64,000 nucleotides of DNA from Lampris incognitus (GCF_029633865.1 NC_079214.1:26765724-26829723); one strand, 5' to 3'. Positions 10,595-24,365 are shown, counted from the stretch's first letter. A program made the numbers and translations. Notes: a model not told the origin generated them from the letters alone.

Positions 10595-10645
10595 CCACGA
10601 CCCTGAGAGCAGGATAAGCTGTTTGGATAATGGATGGATGGAATT
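10595..10645 (+). repeat. LINE/SINE 3' tail ending in (TGGA)n
   Basis: CGACCCTGAGAGCAGGATAA, then GCTGTTTGGATAATGGATGG. The same tail recurs at 12680-12727 (+), 42497-42551 (-) and 48574-48630 (-). Confidence 0.65.
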
Positions 10646-11151
10646 ACATTCTAGTGCATAATTACATTGATACTTAATGCAATAATTACACATCTTGCAG
10701 TGCAATAAGTACACCTATTCTAGGGCAAAATTAAACTGTATTTACTTGACTCATCATTATTTTAGAACCTATACGTTGTTTGTTTTGCTGAGGTTGTTTT
10801 ACGCTTCCCTGTGTCTTTTAACAGGAGTAGCGCTCCTGTATTCTGTTCTCCTCCTCTACATTCATACATGAGACTTTGATGTAGCAAAAATACTGTACCA
10901 TTAAATGCAACTGCTTTGCAACAAAGTTTTTTATTCAGCTGATAAAAAAACTCTCAGCTTTTAATAAACATCACAACTGTTAGGCTAAAGCCTACCAAAT
11001 CACTTTTGCACATATATTAGAAATAACAAAATGAACAACAGTAGCTTTAAAATTATTAGCTGTATAACCAGATACCTCAAGGTATTTTCTTTAAAAAAAG
11101 ACCCAAAACATTCAAACGTAGCCTATGCTCAACAACATAGACATCATCACA

Positions 11152-12387
11152 CCTTGGGGGTTGGGAATCTTTCGGAATGTCATGATTCGATTCAGTTTTG
11201 ATTCTTGGAGTCATGATTCGATTAAAAATCGATTTTCGATTCAAAAGGATTCCCGATTCAAAATCAATTCTAGATTTGGTACGTAGGGGTGCTAATTTCA
11301 GGATCTAGTCCGGTGTGTCAAATTATGGCATAAAAGCACTCTAAAGTGTGTATAAGATTATGTAGTTATATCAATTGATTGCAATAATGTGAACACACAA
11401 AGGCAAACCTAACCTTTCTCAGTAAAAAAAACGATGCAATGGTTTAGTGTTCTCATAAAGGCGTAAGAGCCGCAGACTAAACACGAAGCTAAACTCCACT
11501 CGAGATGAAGAAAAGAGTCGTCGTAGTAGTTGAAGAAAGGGCTACTCCTTCACAATGACATGGAGTGAAAACTGCAGGATAATAAAAATACAGAAAAGCA
11601 AACTAAGTCTTGTGTTGTTTTTTTTACAAACTTAGAACTGTACTGAATTAGCCTAGCAAAGGCATGAGCTAGCTTGTACATACTTGTAAATACAACGTTT
11701 TATAATCTTAACTTATTGTTACATTTTTCGTCAAATAACCCTTAATATATGTATGAGCTTTAACGTGAAAATTATGAAACACAACAACTTACGACATTGA
11801 ATCATCAGTCCTTGAGTGTAGATGCGAATGGATTCACATGCTGAATAACAAGTGCGGCTTCCCCTGCATTTCTGGTATCGCTGACTAACAGGAAGTGATG
11901 CACTGACTAACAGGATGTGGCCTGTTTGAACTAACTTTATCGAATATTTTAAACAAACAATTCAATTCAATACAAAGGCATAGTAAATCATTACAAAAAA
12001 TTTACAAAAATACAACTTGTGTCTTGTAGACATCACAGATGGTATGTTGTACTTTGACTCAATTGTCTGGATCATAAATCTAAAGCCTTCATTGTTGACT
12101 ACGCTGTAGGGGCGCAGCTCTTTTGAAATACAACAGGCGATGGATCTAGTTTTGTTTGTTTGTTTTGCCCGTTCAGAATTGGCTAGGAGTTTTGTTAAGT
12201 GGTGCAGTGTGCATTGGTTGTTTGTTAATGTTGCAGGAGGACGTTGTTCCACTTCGTTGAACTCTGGATGATGGCGTTTGATGTTAAAGCTAACATTTGT
12301 AGTGTTCCCAAAATACTGTAGCGAATTCGGGGGGCAGTCCGGGAACCGCCACAGCCGGGACGCGAACCCGTGTTTTCCACACCGCAA
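11152..12387 (-). mobile_element. hAT element relic, minus strand
   Basis: The minus-strand frame at 11962-12387 encodes hAT transposase fragments close in type to those at 14262-15309: a GNTTN...RHHPEF segment from the BED finger and ISKELRPYSVVNNEGFRFM. The N-terminus is missing and the rest is decayed. The low-coordinate end (about 11152-11290) has GGGTTGGGAATC followed by repeated GATTCGATT motifs, as found in the subterminal region of hAT elements. The right boundary is unclear. Confidence 0.65.
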
Positions 12388-12679
12388 GGGACAACGTTAA
12401 CCAGCCGACTAAAGGGTCCGACCCGTTAGTCAGGGACCAACGTGTCTACTTATCCATGCACGTTACAATACTTAACTTTCGTTTTGCAAATCTTGCATAT
12501 TTGAATGCTCCTTCTTCCCCGGGAGACTGTGAAATCCAAATTGCGCCCAGACGCTTGCCTTCAATGATGATGAGACTGGCTGAATTTGTTGCTGCTCCAT
12601 TTCTAGAAAGGCTACCAAGAGCTAACGTTAGCAGCGACTGACGGTCGTGTTTTCCGGAAGCCTGAATAGGCTCCAGCAT

Positions 12680-12727
12680 CTCTGCGACCCTGAGAGCAGG
12701 ATAAGCGGTTTGGATAATTGATGGATG
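12680..12727 (+). repeat. LINE/SINE 3' tail ending in (TGGA)n
   Basis: Second copy of the CGACCCTGAGAGCAGGATAA tail. Confidence 0.65.
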
Positions 12728-13189
12728 GGTGAACAGATGCGTGGCAAGTCAACATTGCCAGCAGCGAGGAGGCTACTACTATTGAAAAAAAAGTTTTTAA
12801 AAATCAATTGTTGGACTTCCGGTTTGGCGAATGGCGGAGTAGACAGAAAGTCGGTAAAGCTCTGTCTGTTGCCTTTAAGGCATAATATTGGATAGACTCT
12901 TATTTTGATAAGCGTTTGTCAAGCGTAAAAGAGTTCCACGTTCACAGAGTTCACTTCCTGTTATGTATTCGAAGAAGCCGCTGAATCTGTGCGCATGCCT
13001 TTTGTATCCACCCCAATCCAAACTGTAAATGCCACAGAGGCAATGTAATAATTTCATAGTTTTAGTAGTTATGGTAATGTTAAAAAAGTTATTTACATGA
13101 AAAAACGTGATTTGTTTGTAATTAAAAGGGTTTTATTTACATGTATTTACATTTGAAGAAATGCATGCTACCGACAAAATGGTGATTGT

Positions 13190-13388
13190 ATGTATTGTTT
13201 TCGTTGCAGTTTTCACTCTGTCTGTGTAAGATGGTGTAAAGAGCATAGTAAACAGCAAGTAAAGCTTGTAATGATCTGTGCCCTCTGGCTATGTTAACTT
13301 ATAACATTAATAAAGCAAGGACGACTTCTCTCGTGCTGAGTGTTTATTCACCGACCGGATTCCGACTCTCGTTGTTACGTACATCACG
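13190..13388 (+). repeat. Possible 5' LTR remnant of the BEL/Pao element
   Basis: AATAAA near 13309 is followed by about 75 bases ending ...GTTACGTACA, an R-U5-like arrangement upstream of the BEL-type gag start. It does not visibly match the proposed 3' LTR at 23879, so it may be a different sequence. Confidence 0.25.
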
Positions 13389-13590
13389 TGACTTTGTTGT
13401 GACGCTACGGAAAGCCGTAAGGGACATTAGCAAAGCAAATATTACTAGCAAATATTACAAAGCTTACTACGACTCAAGTCATAATTTTGCGAGAAAGAGT
13501 TTAGCTAGTTTTATAGCTGCAGTTCCTACGCTGTAGTGAGGACAACATAGTGAAAAGACACTGAAAAGCTGGTGTTGTACATCGTGGTGA

Positions 13591-13995
13591 GATGGATGCA
13601 AAACAAAGTGACAAGATTTCAGTGGCGAGTAGAAGTTCAGGGTCATCTACTTTGTCAACTAGCTCATTAATACACGCTCGCACTAAAACGGGGGCAGCTA
13701 AAGTACGCCTTGCATTTGCAGACCAAGAAGCTAAAGCTAAAATAGAGAGCTGCTAAGGAGGCTGAGTTACAGAAAGAAAAAGCCGACAGAGAAGCTGAAT
13801 ACCAGAAAGAGAAAGCAGCTTAAGACCTAGTAGCGCAGCTAGAAAAGGTAAGAAGGGATGCTGAGCTAGAAACGCTCGCTATCCCGACGAAAGGCAGCGG
13901 CTGCCGAAGCCAAAGTGGCTGTGTGGGAAGCAGCAGGTGCAATGGAAAATTGTGTTGTATTGGATGAAGCAGGCCCATCAGAGGAAGACAAAATG
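13591..13995 (+). pseudogene. BEL/Pao gag, N-terminal coiled-coil part
   Basis: The ATG at 13591 opens MDAKQSDKISVASRSS, followed by an Ala/Lys/Glu-rich heptad region (AKVRLAFADQEAKAK) typical of the start of fish BEL/Pao polyproteins. Stops and frameshifts (from about 13755) break it. An acidic segment (EAGPSEEDKME) precedes the hAT junction near 13996. Confidence 0.65.
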
Positions 13996-14261
13996 GAGCG
14001 AAAATAGCGATGCGGCAATGCATCGCGATGCTTCCTCGCGCGATGCGTAATCGATTCACTGGCGTGAGAGATCGATGTTTTTGTTAAAACATGCAAGCGT
14101 TTAAATGGATTCCCCCGCCATTACCATTTATCTTACCAAAGTCACTATTTCAAGACTCCTCGTGGTGGCGCTAATCAAATGAACGACGGTAAAATACGTG
14201 AACGGAAGTAGGTGAACGGAAGAAGCATGCGTACGACCTGTGCGTAAAGAAGCTAGCTCAA

Positions 14262-15309
14262 ATGGCTGATAACGGCAGAGAAAAGACAACAAGAGACGCA
14301 CCGGCTTGTTACAAGTCCACAGTATGGGCCCACTTTGGGTTCCACGAGAGTGATGAGGGGAAGGACAAACTAGACAAAAAACATGTAATCTGCAAAAACT
14401 GTCTTGTAAAACTCAAGTACACTGGGAACACCACCAACCTCCACAACCAATTTCGCCATCATCCCGATCGCCTCAAGAAAAAGGATACCCCGGCTGGAAG
14501 TAGTCATACAGCACTGGAAAATATGTTCAAGTCAAAGTTTCCCTTTACCTCGCCGAGGGCTACGAGCATCACAAAGTCAGCTGCTGGGTTTATTTGCAAG
14601 GATCTTCGCCCGTACAGCGTTGTCGAAAATATAGGTTTTCACCACATGGTTAAAACACTAGAACCAAGGTACGAGATACCATCTCGAAAATATTTCACCG
14701 ACAAAGCTATTCCAGCGATGTATGCAGAAACGAGAGCAGAGGTGGAGGATGCACTTCAATCGGCGGACAGAGTTGCACTCACCTGCGATGGGTGGACTTC
14801 AAGGGCCACCGAGTCATATGTGACCATCACCGCTCATTTTATTGACAACTAGTGGAAGATGAAATCTTACGTTCTTCAGACTAGGGTGATGAACGAGAGC
14901 CACACCGGTGCTCATATGGCAGAAGTGTTACAGAAGGCTACAGAAGAGTGGAAGCTTACTGAGAAGGGTCCAGTGGTCGTTACCGACAACGCATTGAATA
15001 TGATTGTAGCTGTTGAGCTGATTGGATATCAGCACATTCAGTGTTTTGCGCATATACTGAACCTCGCATCACAGCGTGCCCTGAAACTGACAGCTGTAGC
15101 TCGACTGCTTGCGAAGGTCCGGAGGATTTCCGTCTTCTTCCACAGAAGCACCACAGCCGCCGGTGCACTGAAGAGAAACCAGAGGATGCTTGAGCTTCCT
15201 CCACACAAGCTCATAACAGATGTTGCCGTCCGATGGAACAGCGCCTATGAGATGCTGTCCCGGTTTCTCGAGCAGCAGCCTGCTGTCTGTGCTGCCCTTT
15301 TCTCCCGAG
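14262..15309 (+). pseudogene. hAT transposase exon 1: BED finger and N-terminal catalytic region
   Basis: The ATG at 14262 opens a ZBED-type transposase. A BED zinc finger (C-x2-C, then H-x4-H in HNQFRHHP) occupies about residues 20-70. It is followed by FICKDLRPYSVVENIGFHHM and the TCDGWTS block, which has a catalytic-region Asp. A TAG at 14850-14852 breaks the frame, which continues unchanged at 14853. The second part holds VVTDNALNM (second Asp region), QCFAHILNLA and DVAVRWNSAYEM. The block ends at a GT donor after CGAG (15309). Confidence 0.8.
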
Positions 15310-15646
15310 GTAGGCCGAAGTTGTGATACTACATTGTTATTGATTAAGTGTATTAAAATCTGTATGGATCTAATGTGTTTGTTTGTATGTCATATAGATT
15401 ATATTTTAATACTGAGGTTGTGAATGATATAGCCTAGCCTAAAATATTAATTCATAATTTTACTGCGTTAAAGCTTAGGCAAGTTGGATATTTATATAAT
15501 TCACATCCTAGTTTTAAATTACTGCAAGAACAGAGCACCATAGCACGTTAATTAATATTTTAGGCTATATCTCATTCACAAAATATACATTAAATGAATG
15601 TTTTTAATGAAATTTCCATAATGTCATGTTCTTTCATTAAAGGTAA
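15310..15646 (+). other. Intron 1 of the hAT transposase, left part
   Basis: Starts GTAGG; A/T-rich. The LTR element is inserted at its 3' end, within a few bases of the inferred exon 2 start. Confidence 0.6.
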
Positions 15647-16250
15647 TGTAGTGGGAAATGCCTGGGGATGTACTTGGACTGTTGCACTGGGCACGTGCAG
15701 CTAGAGGACCAATCACAGGTTAGCTCGCGCTGTCACAGACGCAACTATATTAGACACCGCGGGGGAGACAAAGGGCAGAACTGTTTAGCAACCATATCGT
15801 AGACTGTCACCTTAGCGTGGGATAGAGCAGGGAAACCTAGCGTATCCTGGGCTAGACAGCAGATACGGTGGCTAGCAGTGGTAGTGTTAGCAGCAGACTG
15901 CCTCGGTACCTGTAGCTAGCTGACTACCCCCGTGAGCTTCCCCAGAGAGACTGAGAGAGACATTCACCCGGTCACGCCGGAGCCAGAGTACGGAGAGAGA
16001 GAGAGACACGCACCCCGGAGAGCAGCCATCCATCTCCCGCCCCGCCTAGAGCTCAGCCGCCCTGTTCCATCACCAGCCCTGGTCCCAAGGTGAGCTTGCT
16101 AACCCATTAGCACACGGCTAACTAGCTAACTAGCAGGCCAGCCCTAGCATTGGCGCAGCTATCTAGCTAACGGTGGTGAAGCCCGGTTTGTCGCACCTAA
16201 AAGTCCCCGCCTCCATCCATAGTTATCCGGGCTATAGAAAAACCGCGACA
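15647..16250 (+). repeat. 5' LTR of the chimeric element
   Basis: 604 bp. Promoter-like elements: CCAAT at 15709-15713 and TATATTA at 15746-15752, 33 bp apart. A GA-rich run lies near 15990-16010. Confidence 0.95.
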
Positions 16251-16252
16251 AG

Positions 16253-16268
16253 TGGTGTCAGAAGCGGG
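16253..16268 (+). other. Primer binding site, tRNA-Leu type
   Basis: TGGTGTCAGAAGCGGG begins two bases after the LTR end. It matches the complement of a tRNA-Leu 3' end (TGGTGTCAGAAGTGGG) with one mismatch. Confidence 0.75.
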
Positions 16269-16437
16269 ATAAAAGGTTGGGATTCACCATAATCTCAACA
16301 CCGGAGGATCCTGCCCCGGTCACATGGCGGCATAATTCAGCCTGCACACTGTGAGCTAACCCAGCTAGCAACTGAGTGAGTCAGCCGTTTTGTGAAGCAC
16401 TGTAATTTCTTCAGCAGTCACGTAAATCAGTGGAAAA

Positions 16438-17337
16438 GTGAAAATGTCACAGGACAAGGGAGATGTAGAAGAACAGTCTGAGTTGAGTCTGGATGGTGCT
16501 GGTGTGGGGACCGAAGACCCCGGAGAGCACGCCTGGATGAAGCTCCTCCTGGCGCAGATGGAAACCATGAACCAGGCCCAGGTTCAGATGCAACGCCAGA
16601 TGGAAAACGTGGAACGCCAGGCCCAGGTTAAGATGCAACGCCAGATAGAGATGCAGATGGAGGCCCTCACAGCGCATATCGATGGACTAGCGGAGGCGGT
16701 GGCTAAGCGATTTCGTCCCCCCACACCTCCCATTCAGCGCGCCGATTGGGCCCGTCATCGTTCGGATATCCGGGGTGAGCCTCCCGGTTTGTCGCCCATC
16801 GCTCAAGTGGTGAAGCAGGGGGTTTCTCCTGGTGGCCCTCAAAGCGATAGTTGTGTAGGGTCGGCAGGGGCTGTGCTCGGAGAACGAACTAGCAGAACGG
16901 TGCAAGACATGGGCCTACTCTCGCAGTTCACCCCGGCCCGGGAGAACCCAGGGGCCAGACAGCGAGATGGCGCTGATCACCTGTTGCCAGCAGCTATGGG
17001 CGCAGTGGCTAACTTGAGCGACCGGCGCAATGAGGAGACGCCAGCCAGGCCGAGCAGCAAAGCGGCCCCAGCAGCCCTGCGCTATACAGGAAATGGACCC
17101 AGTGAGCCCGCACCACTTACCAGCACTCCGATCGGTCATGGTGGAAAAAATGGAGCGACTGCAGTACCACCCCCCGACGGGATGCAGGGTGGCCAAATGT
17201 CCCTGGACAGCAACGGCGGCCGAAACCTGCTGGATGACAGCGTTGGAGGGCAGGCAGGTTCCTCTAGAGGTCAACAGAGCCAGACAGGAGACCTTCAAAG
17301 TCGGAGCGGCAACCGAAGCTCACAAGGTCCCGACTGA
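16438..17337 (+). CDS. Gag-like N-terminal frame of the chimeric element, ends at UGA
   Basis: A 299-residue frame. The start MKMSQDKGD... follows a 187-base leader. Residues 35-85 form a Met/Gln-rich amphipathic coiled coil (repeated MQRQME and QAQVKMQRQ units), then a long Pro/Ser/Gly-rich linker. The TGA at 17335-17337 is in frame with 17419-18891, and the codons between (17338-17418) include a DGKGDWDSF segment typical of the start of a retrotransposon capsid domain. Original gag therefore ran through this point. CGA to TGA at a CpG is the simplest cause. Confidence 0.75.
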   Translation: MKMSQDKGDVEEQSELSLDGAGVGTEDPGEHAWMKLLLAQMETMNQAQVQMQRQMENVERQAQVKMQRQIEMQMEALTAHIDGLAEAVAKRFRPPTPPIQRADWARHRSDIRGEPPGLSPIAQVVKQGVSPGGPQSDSCVGSAGAVLGERTSRTVQDMGLLSQFTPARENPGARQRDGADHLLPAAMGAVANLSDRRNEETPARPSSKAAPAALRYTGNGPSEPAPLTSTPIGHGGKNGATAVPPPDGMQGGQMSLDSNGGRNLLDDSVGGQAGSSRGQQSQTGDLQSRSGNRSSQGPD

Positions 17338-18891
<1,554 letters not shown>

Positions 18892-19098
18892 CTTTGACGG
18901 ACGTGACTAGTTGACTTGGGGGTTACTAGGCTAGTCACAAGAGTCCAGTATGGATAGCGACCACCCACATTTGTTTGACGCCCTTTGTTCCGGGCCTAGT
19001 TCATTTCGCGGGTGTTCTGTCCCGTTTATCGTGTTAGATTAATCAGACTGATCTTTGTAGTCTGTTGTTCATTTATGTTGAAGGGACTCAACAGTGCT

Positions 19099-19110
19099 GG
19101 AGGGGGGCAG
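19099..19110 (+). other. Polypurine tract of the chimeric element
   Basis: GGAGGGGGGCAG immediately precedes the 3' LTR. Confidence 0.8.
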
Positions 19111-19714
19111 TGTAGTGGGAAATGCCTGGGGATGTACTTGGACTGTTGCACTGGGCACGTGCAGCTAGAGGACCAATCACAGGTTAGCTCGCGCTGTCAC
19201 AGACGCAACTATATTAGACACCGCGGGGGAGACAAAGGGCAGAACTGTTTAGCAACCATATCGTAGACTGTCACCTTAGCGTGGGATAGAGCAGGGAAAC
19301 CTAGCGTATCCTGGGCTAGACAGCAGATACGGTGGCTAGCAGTGGTAGTGTTAGCAGCAGACTGCCTCGGTACCTGTAGCTAGCTGACTACCCCCGTGAG
19401 CTTCCCCAGAGAGACTGAGAGAGACATTCACCCGGTCACGCCGGAGCCAGAGTACGGAGAGAGAGAGAGACACGCACCCCGGAGAGCAGCCATCCATCTC
19501 CCGCCCCGCCTAGAGCTCAGCCGCCCTGTTCCATCACCAGCCCTGGTCCCAAGGTGAGCTTGCTAACCCATTAGCACACGGCTAACTAGCTAACTAGCAG
19601 GCCAGCCCTAGCATTGGCGCAGCTATCTAGCTAACGGTGGTGAAGCCCGGTTTGTCGCACCTAAAAGTCCCCGCCTCCATCCATAGTTATCCGGGCTATA
19701 GAAAAACCGCGACA
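19111..19714 (+). repeat. 3' LTR of the chimeric element
   Basis: 604 bp. Matches 15647-16250 with no difference seen by eye. Ends CGACA, then the duplicated GTAA. Confidence 0.95.
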
Positions 19715-20098
19715 GTAAGAAAGAGTGTCTCTGACATTTGCACCTTGAGTGAGACAGACGTCACGAATGCCGAAGAGGTTGTGCAAGCCCTCAAGCCAAT
19801 GCTGGTTGCAACAAACATCATGTGCGAGGAGAAGAACCCAATCATTTGTGTCATCGCTCCGCTTCATGCCCAACTTCTGAGTGACACCATCAGAACCATT
19901 GAGGATTCCCCTCTTGTCAGAGAGATAAAGAACACCATCCATCAAGACCTATCAAATAGATATGACTCCGCAGAGGAGAAGAACAACCTGTATGTCTCAT
20001 CAGCCTTGGACCCCAGGTTTAAAACTCTGCTCTTCCTATCACCGCAAGTTATGCAGGAGATGTATGCCAAAGTGGTGTCAAAGGCTGCTGCTCTGAAG
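19715..20098 (+). pseudogene. hAT transposase exon 2
   Basis: The open block starts VRKSVSDICTLSETDV directly after the LTR element and contains ALDPRFKTL, a conserved hAT segment. It ends at AAG followed by GTAAAT (donor). Before the LTR insertion it joined the sequence ending at 15646. Phase with exon 1 fits an exon start two bases before the GTA codon, where the acceptor AG is no longer intact. Confidence 0.75.
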
Positions 20099-20323
20099 GT
20101 AAATGCATCTTATAAACAGTAGTAGGTCATCTGAATTCTTAGTTTAAGTTGTGACTTTAAACCATCAGACTATTGCTAGAGATGCCATCCATATATCCTA
20201 TTCATGTGCAAAAAGTAATGTGTGAACATTTTAAATGAATGGAAATGGTTGACTTGATGTGAAGATTGAACATGTTTTTAAATAATAATGTAAAAGGTTT
20301 GCCACTGATTTATTTTCTTTCAG

Positions 20324-20757
20324 GATGCAGATTTGGGGATGGCGAATAATCCAGAAGAGAGCACTACTGAGGAAGGAAGCACTGAGCAGAGTGATGACAC
20401 CTGTGATGACGATGGGAACGATCCTTTCACTGCACACACACCAAAGAAGAGGAAATCTGCACTTTCTGACCTCCTCGGGCAGACGATCAAGACCACCAGA
20501 GCTCCCTTGCTGTCAGTTACTTCCATAGCTGAAAAGGAGGTCAGGCAGTACCAAGAAGCTCCACCTCTACCACTGACAGATGATCCATTGGATTGGTGGA
20601 AATCTCAGGCACAAAGGTACCCACTTCTAGTCAAGCTGGCACAAAAGCATGAGTGTGTCCCGGGGACTAGTGTATCTGCAGAGTCTTTTCGACTGCTGGT
20701 GACATAATCACTGCTCAGAGGAGTGCACTCACCTCTGAGCATGTTGATCAGTTGCTG
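20324..20757 (+). pseudogene. hAT transposase exon 3: acidic linker and dimerisation domain
   Basis: Follows TTTCTTTCAG. Encodes an acidic stretch, a PKKRKS basic motif that could be a nuclear signal, then DPLDWWKSQAQRYPLL and the start of the hAT dimerisation domain (VPGTSVSAE). A small indel near 20684 shifts the frame, and the expected rest of the domain is readable in another frame up to the TAG near 20787. The copy is not functional. Confidence 0.75.
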
Positions 20758-20789
20758 TTCCTGAAGAAGAACATGCAAGTTTAGTAACT

Positions 20790-21252
20790 GAAATGTGTCC
20801 AGGTTTACATAAAACAAGTTCGTAAGCACTGAAATGTGTCCAGGTTTACATAAAGTAATGCAGCATCAACTAATGCTGGTTATGCTTGTTATGCACTACA
20901 GAATGTATTTTTGCATTAATTTGTTTTTTTTGGGGGGGGGTTTGTATTCTGTAAAGTACCTAATTTGCACAGAACTGTTCTGCTCTCTGGCAGTTTAGCC
21001 TTTTGTTTTATTTTATTCGTCATTCTGTGAAACTGACACTGACTATGCAGTGAATAAGTACGTAATTCCTGTTTTTTGCCTTTTTAGTGGTATTTTTTGT
21101 TCAGTTACACAGATATCGTGATGTATCATAGATTAATTAAATTGCAATGCATCGAGAATAGCAGAATCACTGTATTGTGATTTAATCATAATCGTAGGCA
21201 AAGTATCGTGACAGTATCGTAATCATGAGCTGAGTCTATCGTCCCACCCCTA
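20790..21252 (+). other. hAT 3' non-coding and subterminal region
   Basis: Contains an imperfect tandem repeat (GAAATGTGTCCAGGTTTACA at about 20790 and 20831), G/T homopolymers and the ATCG-rich subterminal region. Ends TATCGTCCCACCCCTA. Confidence 0.6.
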
Positions 21253-22773
21253 CTTTCAAGTAAGCCCTAACAATCCTTTCACCACAAGATGGCGGCCCTC
21301 TGTTTTTCCAAATGAGCCATTACATGCTAATAACACTAGCCACCCTACGTTAGCCAAAGGCAGTTTTGGTGATGTGTATGTGCCATCAGCAAACAAAGTG
21401 AAAAACAGGTTCCATATGGAGAAAGTGACCGTCGGAGGAATTCAAAAATGTGTCACACTGACTTAAACAAGTCTGCACAGCCCTTCCATATGCCAACAGC
21501 TAACCACAGTGCACCCACAACTGAACACCTAGCATAGTACTTAGCTCGGCGTGACCTGGTGAGTTCAAGTTTATATCAATTTGACGATAAGCCTGAAAAC
21601 TATCGTGCGTGAGAGTCATCGCGCCACTCAAGGGTTAGTCCTCACAGCCACTGAGGAATTGGACTTGATGACTAAATGGCTTGGTAGGGAAACCAGCGAC
21701 CACGTTAAACGTTTATGGTCAGTGCACGTAACAAATCCAGTCCAGCACTCAAAAAGGCCGGGGAATGACTCCAGCAATGTTATGCAGCACCTGAAATGAT
21801 CGAAAAGGCCCTTTCCAACCGGCTTGACAATTTCCCAAGAGTTTCAGGGAAAGACCATACTATGTAGCTCCGGTAACTAGCAGACTTGCTAATGGAACTA
21901 CAGTGTGCCAAGGAGGATGGATACCTCCCAGCCCTGTCCTACCTGGATACTGCACGCGGGATTGAACCCATAGTTGCGAAACTATCCTATACAGTTCAAG
22001 AAAAATGGATTTCTGCTGGTTCGAGGCACGAAGAAGAAAATGGAGGACAATTTCCACCATTTTAATTCTTCGACAGGTTCATATGCTATGAAGCATGGAA
22101 GAGGAATGACCCTATTTTCACTCTTCCAAGTGCTAATGGCTCAACTGAAAACCCTGTCTATAAAGGCACAAGGAACCCTATTTTGGTTCACAAGAAAAAT
22201 GTTTCCTCAACAGGTTCGAGCACAAACAGTCTTGTGAAAAGTGTCAATGACCCAAATGCTGCAAGCCACACCCATCAAGCTATGTAAAGCTTTCAGAGCC
22301 AAAAAGCTGGAGGACAGAAAGAGTTTTCTTAAAGAAAGAGGAATCTGCTTTAAGTGTTGTGGCTCAACCACTCACTTAGCAAAGAACTGTGCTACTGCAG
22401 TTAAGTGTACAGAGTGTGATAGCACCTATCACGACTCTGCTATGCATCCGCCCTGCACCTCAAATCAAAGCTCCCTCAACTGCACCACACAACGGCGGGG
22501 AGAGAGAAGAAAACAACAACGTCAAATCTGTTGTCAAATCAAACTGCACTGAAGTTTGTGAAACAGGACAAGTCAGCCGGTCTTGTTCTAAGATTTGTCT
22601 TGTGAAAGTATATCGCAATGATCAACCGGATAAAGCTATCAAGGCCTATGTCATCCTGAATGACCAAAGTAACCGGTTGCTAGCGTCCAATTTTTTTGAG
22701 CTGTTCGACGTCAAATGTGAACCATATTCTTACTCTCTGAGAACATGTTCCGGCACAATGGAAACGTCCGGCT
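21253..22773 (+). pseudogene. BEL/Pao gag body, zinc knuckles and protease start
   Basis: After the hAT end the BEL frame resumes with stops and shifts. Recognisable blocks: LTATEELDLMTKWLG; LSYLDTARGIEPIV, then QEKWISAGS and the FICYEAWKRNDP region (about 21930-22110, several frames); the Cys/His region ICFKCCGSTTHLAKNC plus a second CTECDSTYH group (about 22340-22445); and a BEL-type protease core with ILNDQSNRLLA (about 22650). The order is that of BEL/Pao polyproteins. Confidence 0.7.
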
Positions 22774-23814
22774 GAAAGGCTGAAGACTTTGTGGTTGAGT
22801 CACTCAATGGAAAGGTCACAATCCCTCTCCCACCACTCATTGAGTGCAACAATATACTCTAACAATCGGTCCGAAATCCCAACACCAAATGCAGCTCTAC
22901 ATCACCCACATCTTGTCAAGGTAGCAGAGCACATCCCAGAGCTGGATCCTGCTGCTGAGATTCTCCTGTTGCTAGGCAGAGGCCTAATTAGAGTGCACAA
23001 GGTATAACAACAAGTCAACGGCCCTCACGATGCCCCCTTCGCCCAATGCCTAGACCTAGCCTGGGTGCTAGTTGGAGAAGTTTCTTTGGGGAACACACGC
23101 AGGCCAACAGTCAACACCTTTAAGACAACTGTGCTGGACTATGGCCATCCCTCTCTCCTCCAACCCTGCACAAGCCTTTTAAATATCAAAGAAAAGATTC
23201 ATCATGGAAGGGAGGTGCAAGACAGGTTCTCAGAGTCCAGTAAGGCCGCAGAAGAGATGTTGGGACAAACCATATTTAATCACCCCGAACATGACAACAA
23301 GCTGGCATCTTCAGTTGAAAATTAGATTTTCTTGAATGTAATTGATGAAGAAGTCTACAGCAATGAGTCACATAGTTGGGTAACCCCACTCCCATTCAGA
23401 CAGCCGAGACGACGCTTGCTTAACAACCGAGAACAAGCGGTCAAACGCTTTGCATCACTCCAATGAAGACTAAACAGGAGACTTTACAGACAAAGACCTC
23501 CTCACCAAATAATAGAGACAAGTACAGGTTCTGGCTAACGAATTCTGGAACCGTTGGAGTCGAGAGTACTTGTCCACATTGTAAGGCCAGAAGAAATGGA
23601 CCAAATTCCCCCAAAATCTGCAAGAAGGAGACATTGTCCTTTTCAAGACGATCAAGCTGCCCACAACAACCGGCCAATGGCCATGATCACAAAGACCTTC
23701 CCTGGAGAAGATGGAAAAGTGAGAAAGGTGGAATTAAAGACCACGGATCAAGGACATTCAAAGACTTTCCTCAGACCAGTCTCAGAAGTTATCTTACTTC
23801 CATCTAAAGACTGA
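22774..23814 (+). pseudogene. BEL/Pao pol remnant with central deletion
   Basis: Pieces in different frames: an IPELDPAAEILLLLGRGLIRV block (protease to RT linker), SLGNTRRPTV, and PLPFRQPRR near 23390. Then, without any reverse transcriptase core, RNase H or integrase catalytic region, the integrase C-terminal end follows (tryptophan-rich segment near 23535 and DGKVRKVELKTTDQG at 23715-23760). About 3 kb of pol is missing. Confidence 0.65.
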
Positions 23815-23878
23815 GGTTCAGGAAGCAGTTTAGTTCGTATGTTGGTTGAGTAGGGACCTCACAGAGGCCAGGTGGGGA

Positions 23879-24055
23879 GTGTTTTGCCTATAGTGCCGTG
23901 CACTGATATGAATACGGAAGTTGATGTGGAGGTGGAGTAACTCAGTGTGTGATTCGTCCGGCCATGCCTTCAATGTATGTGTATGCAGTACGGGTTGTCG
24001 TTAATAAAGTCATTTCATGCAGTCAAAGTCAAGTCTCTGGATATTCATCAGCTAA
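23879..24055 (+). repeat. 3' LTR start of the BEL/Pao element
   Basis: TGTTTTGCC follows a purine tract (GGCCAGGTGGGGAG) just after the pol end. AATAAA is near 24004. The right end is not certain. Confidence 0.5.
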
Positions 24056-24365
24056 GTCGAGTCTTGCAGGACTGGCTGTTAACCAAACTCTCACAAGAGA
24101 AAATATTGTGTTTGGTAATAACATGAAGGACATTAAGAGGGACTTGATTTTGAACAACCTGATACTCCTGGCGAATTTTGTCATCCACACATCCAAATAA
24201 AGGAAAATTAAACCCCTTTTTCTGTTTTCAAAAGGGACCTTGTGGATAATCATCTCAGTGCTTTGAGACTCATGAAAAAACAAAAACAAAAAAAACAACA
24301 TGCAAAATCTCTCCTCAGAGCTTATGAAAAACTGAAAATATCTGAGGAACCCTACAGCAACTATG

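Noticed and set aside
13291..13536. 81-codon frame as a host gene
   Set aside because: Lies in a probable LTR/leader of the BEL element and shows no domain.
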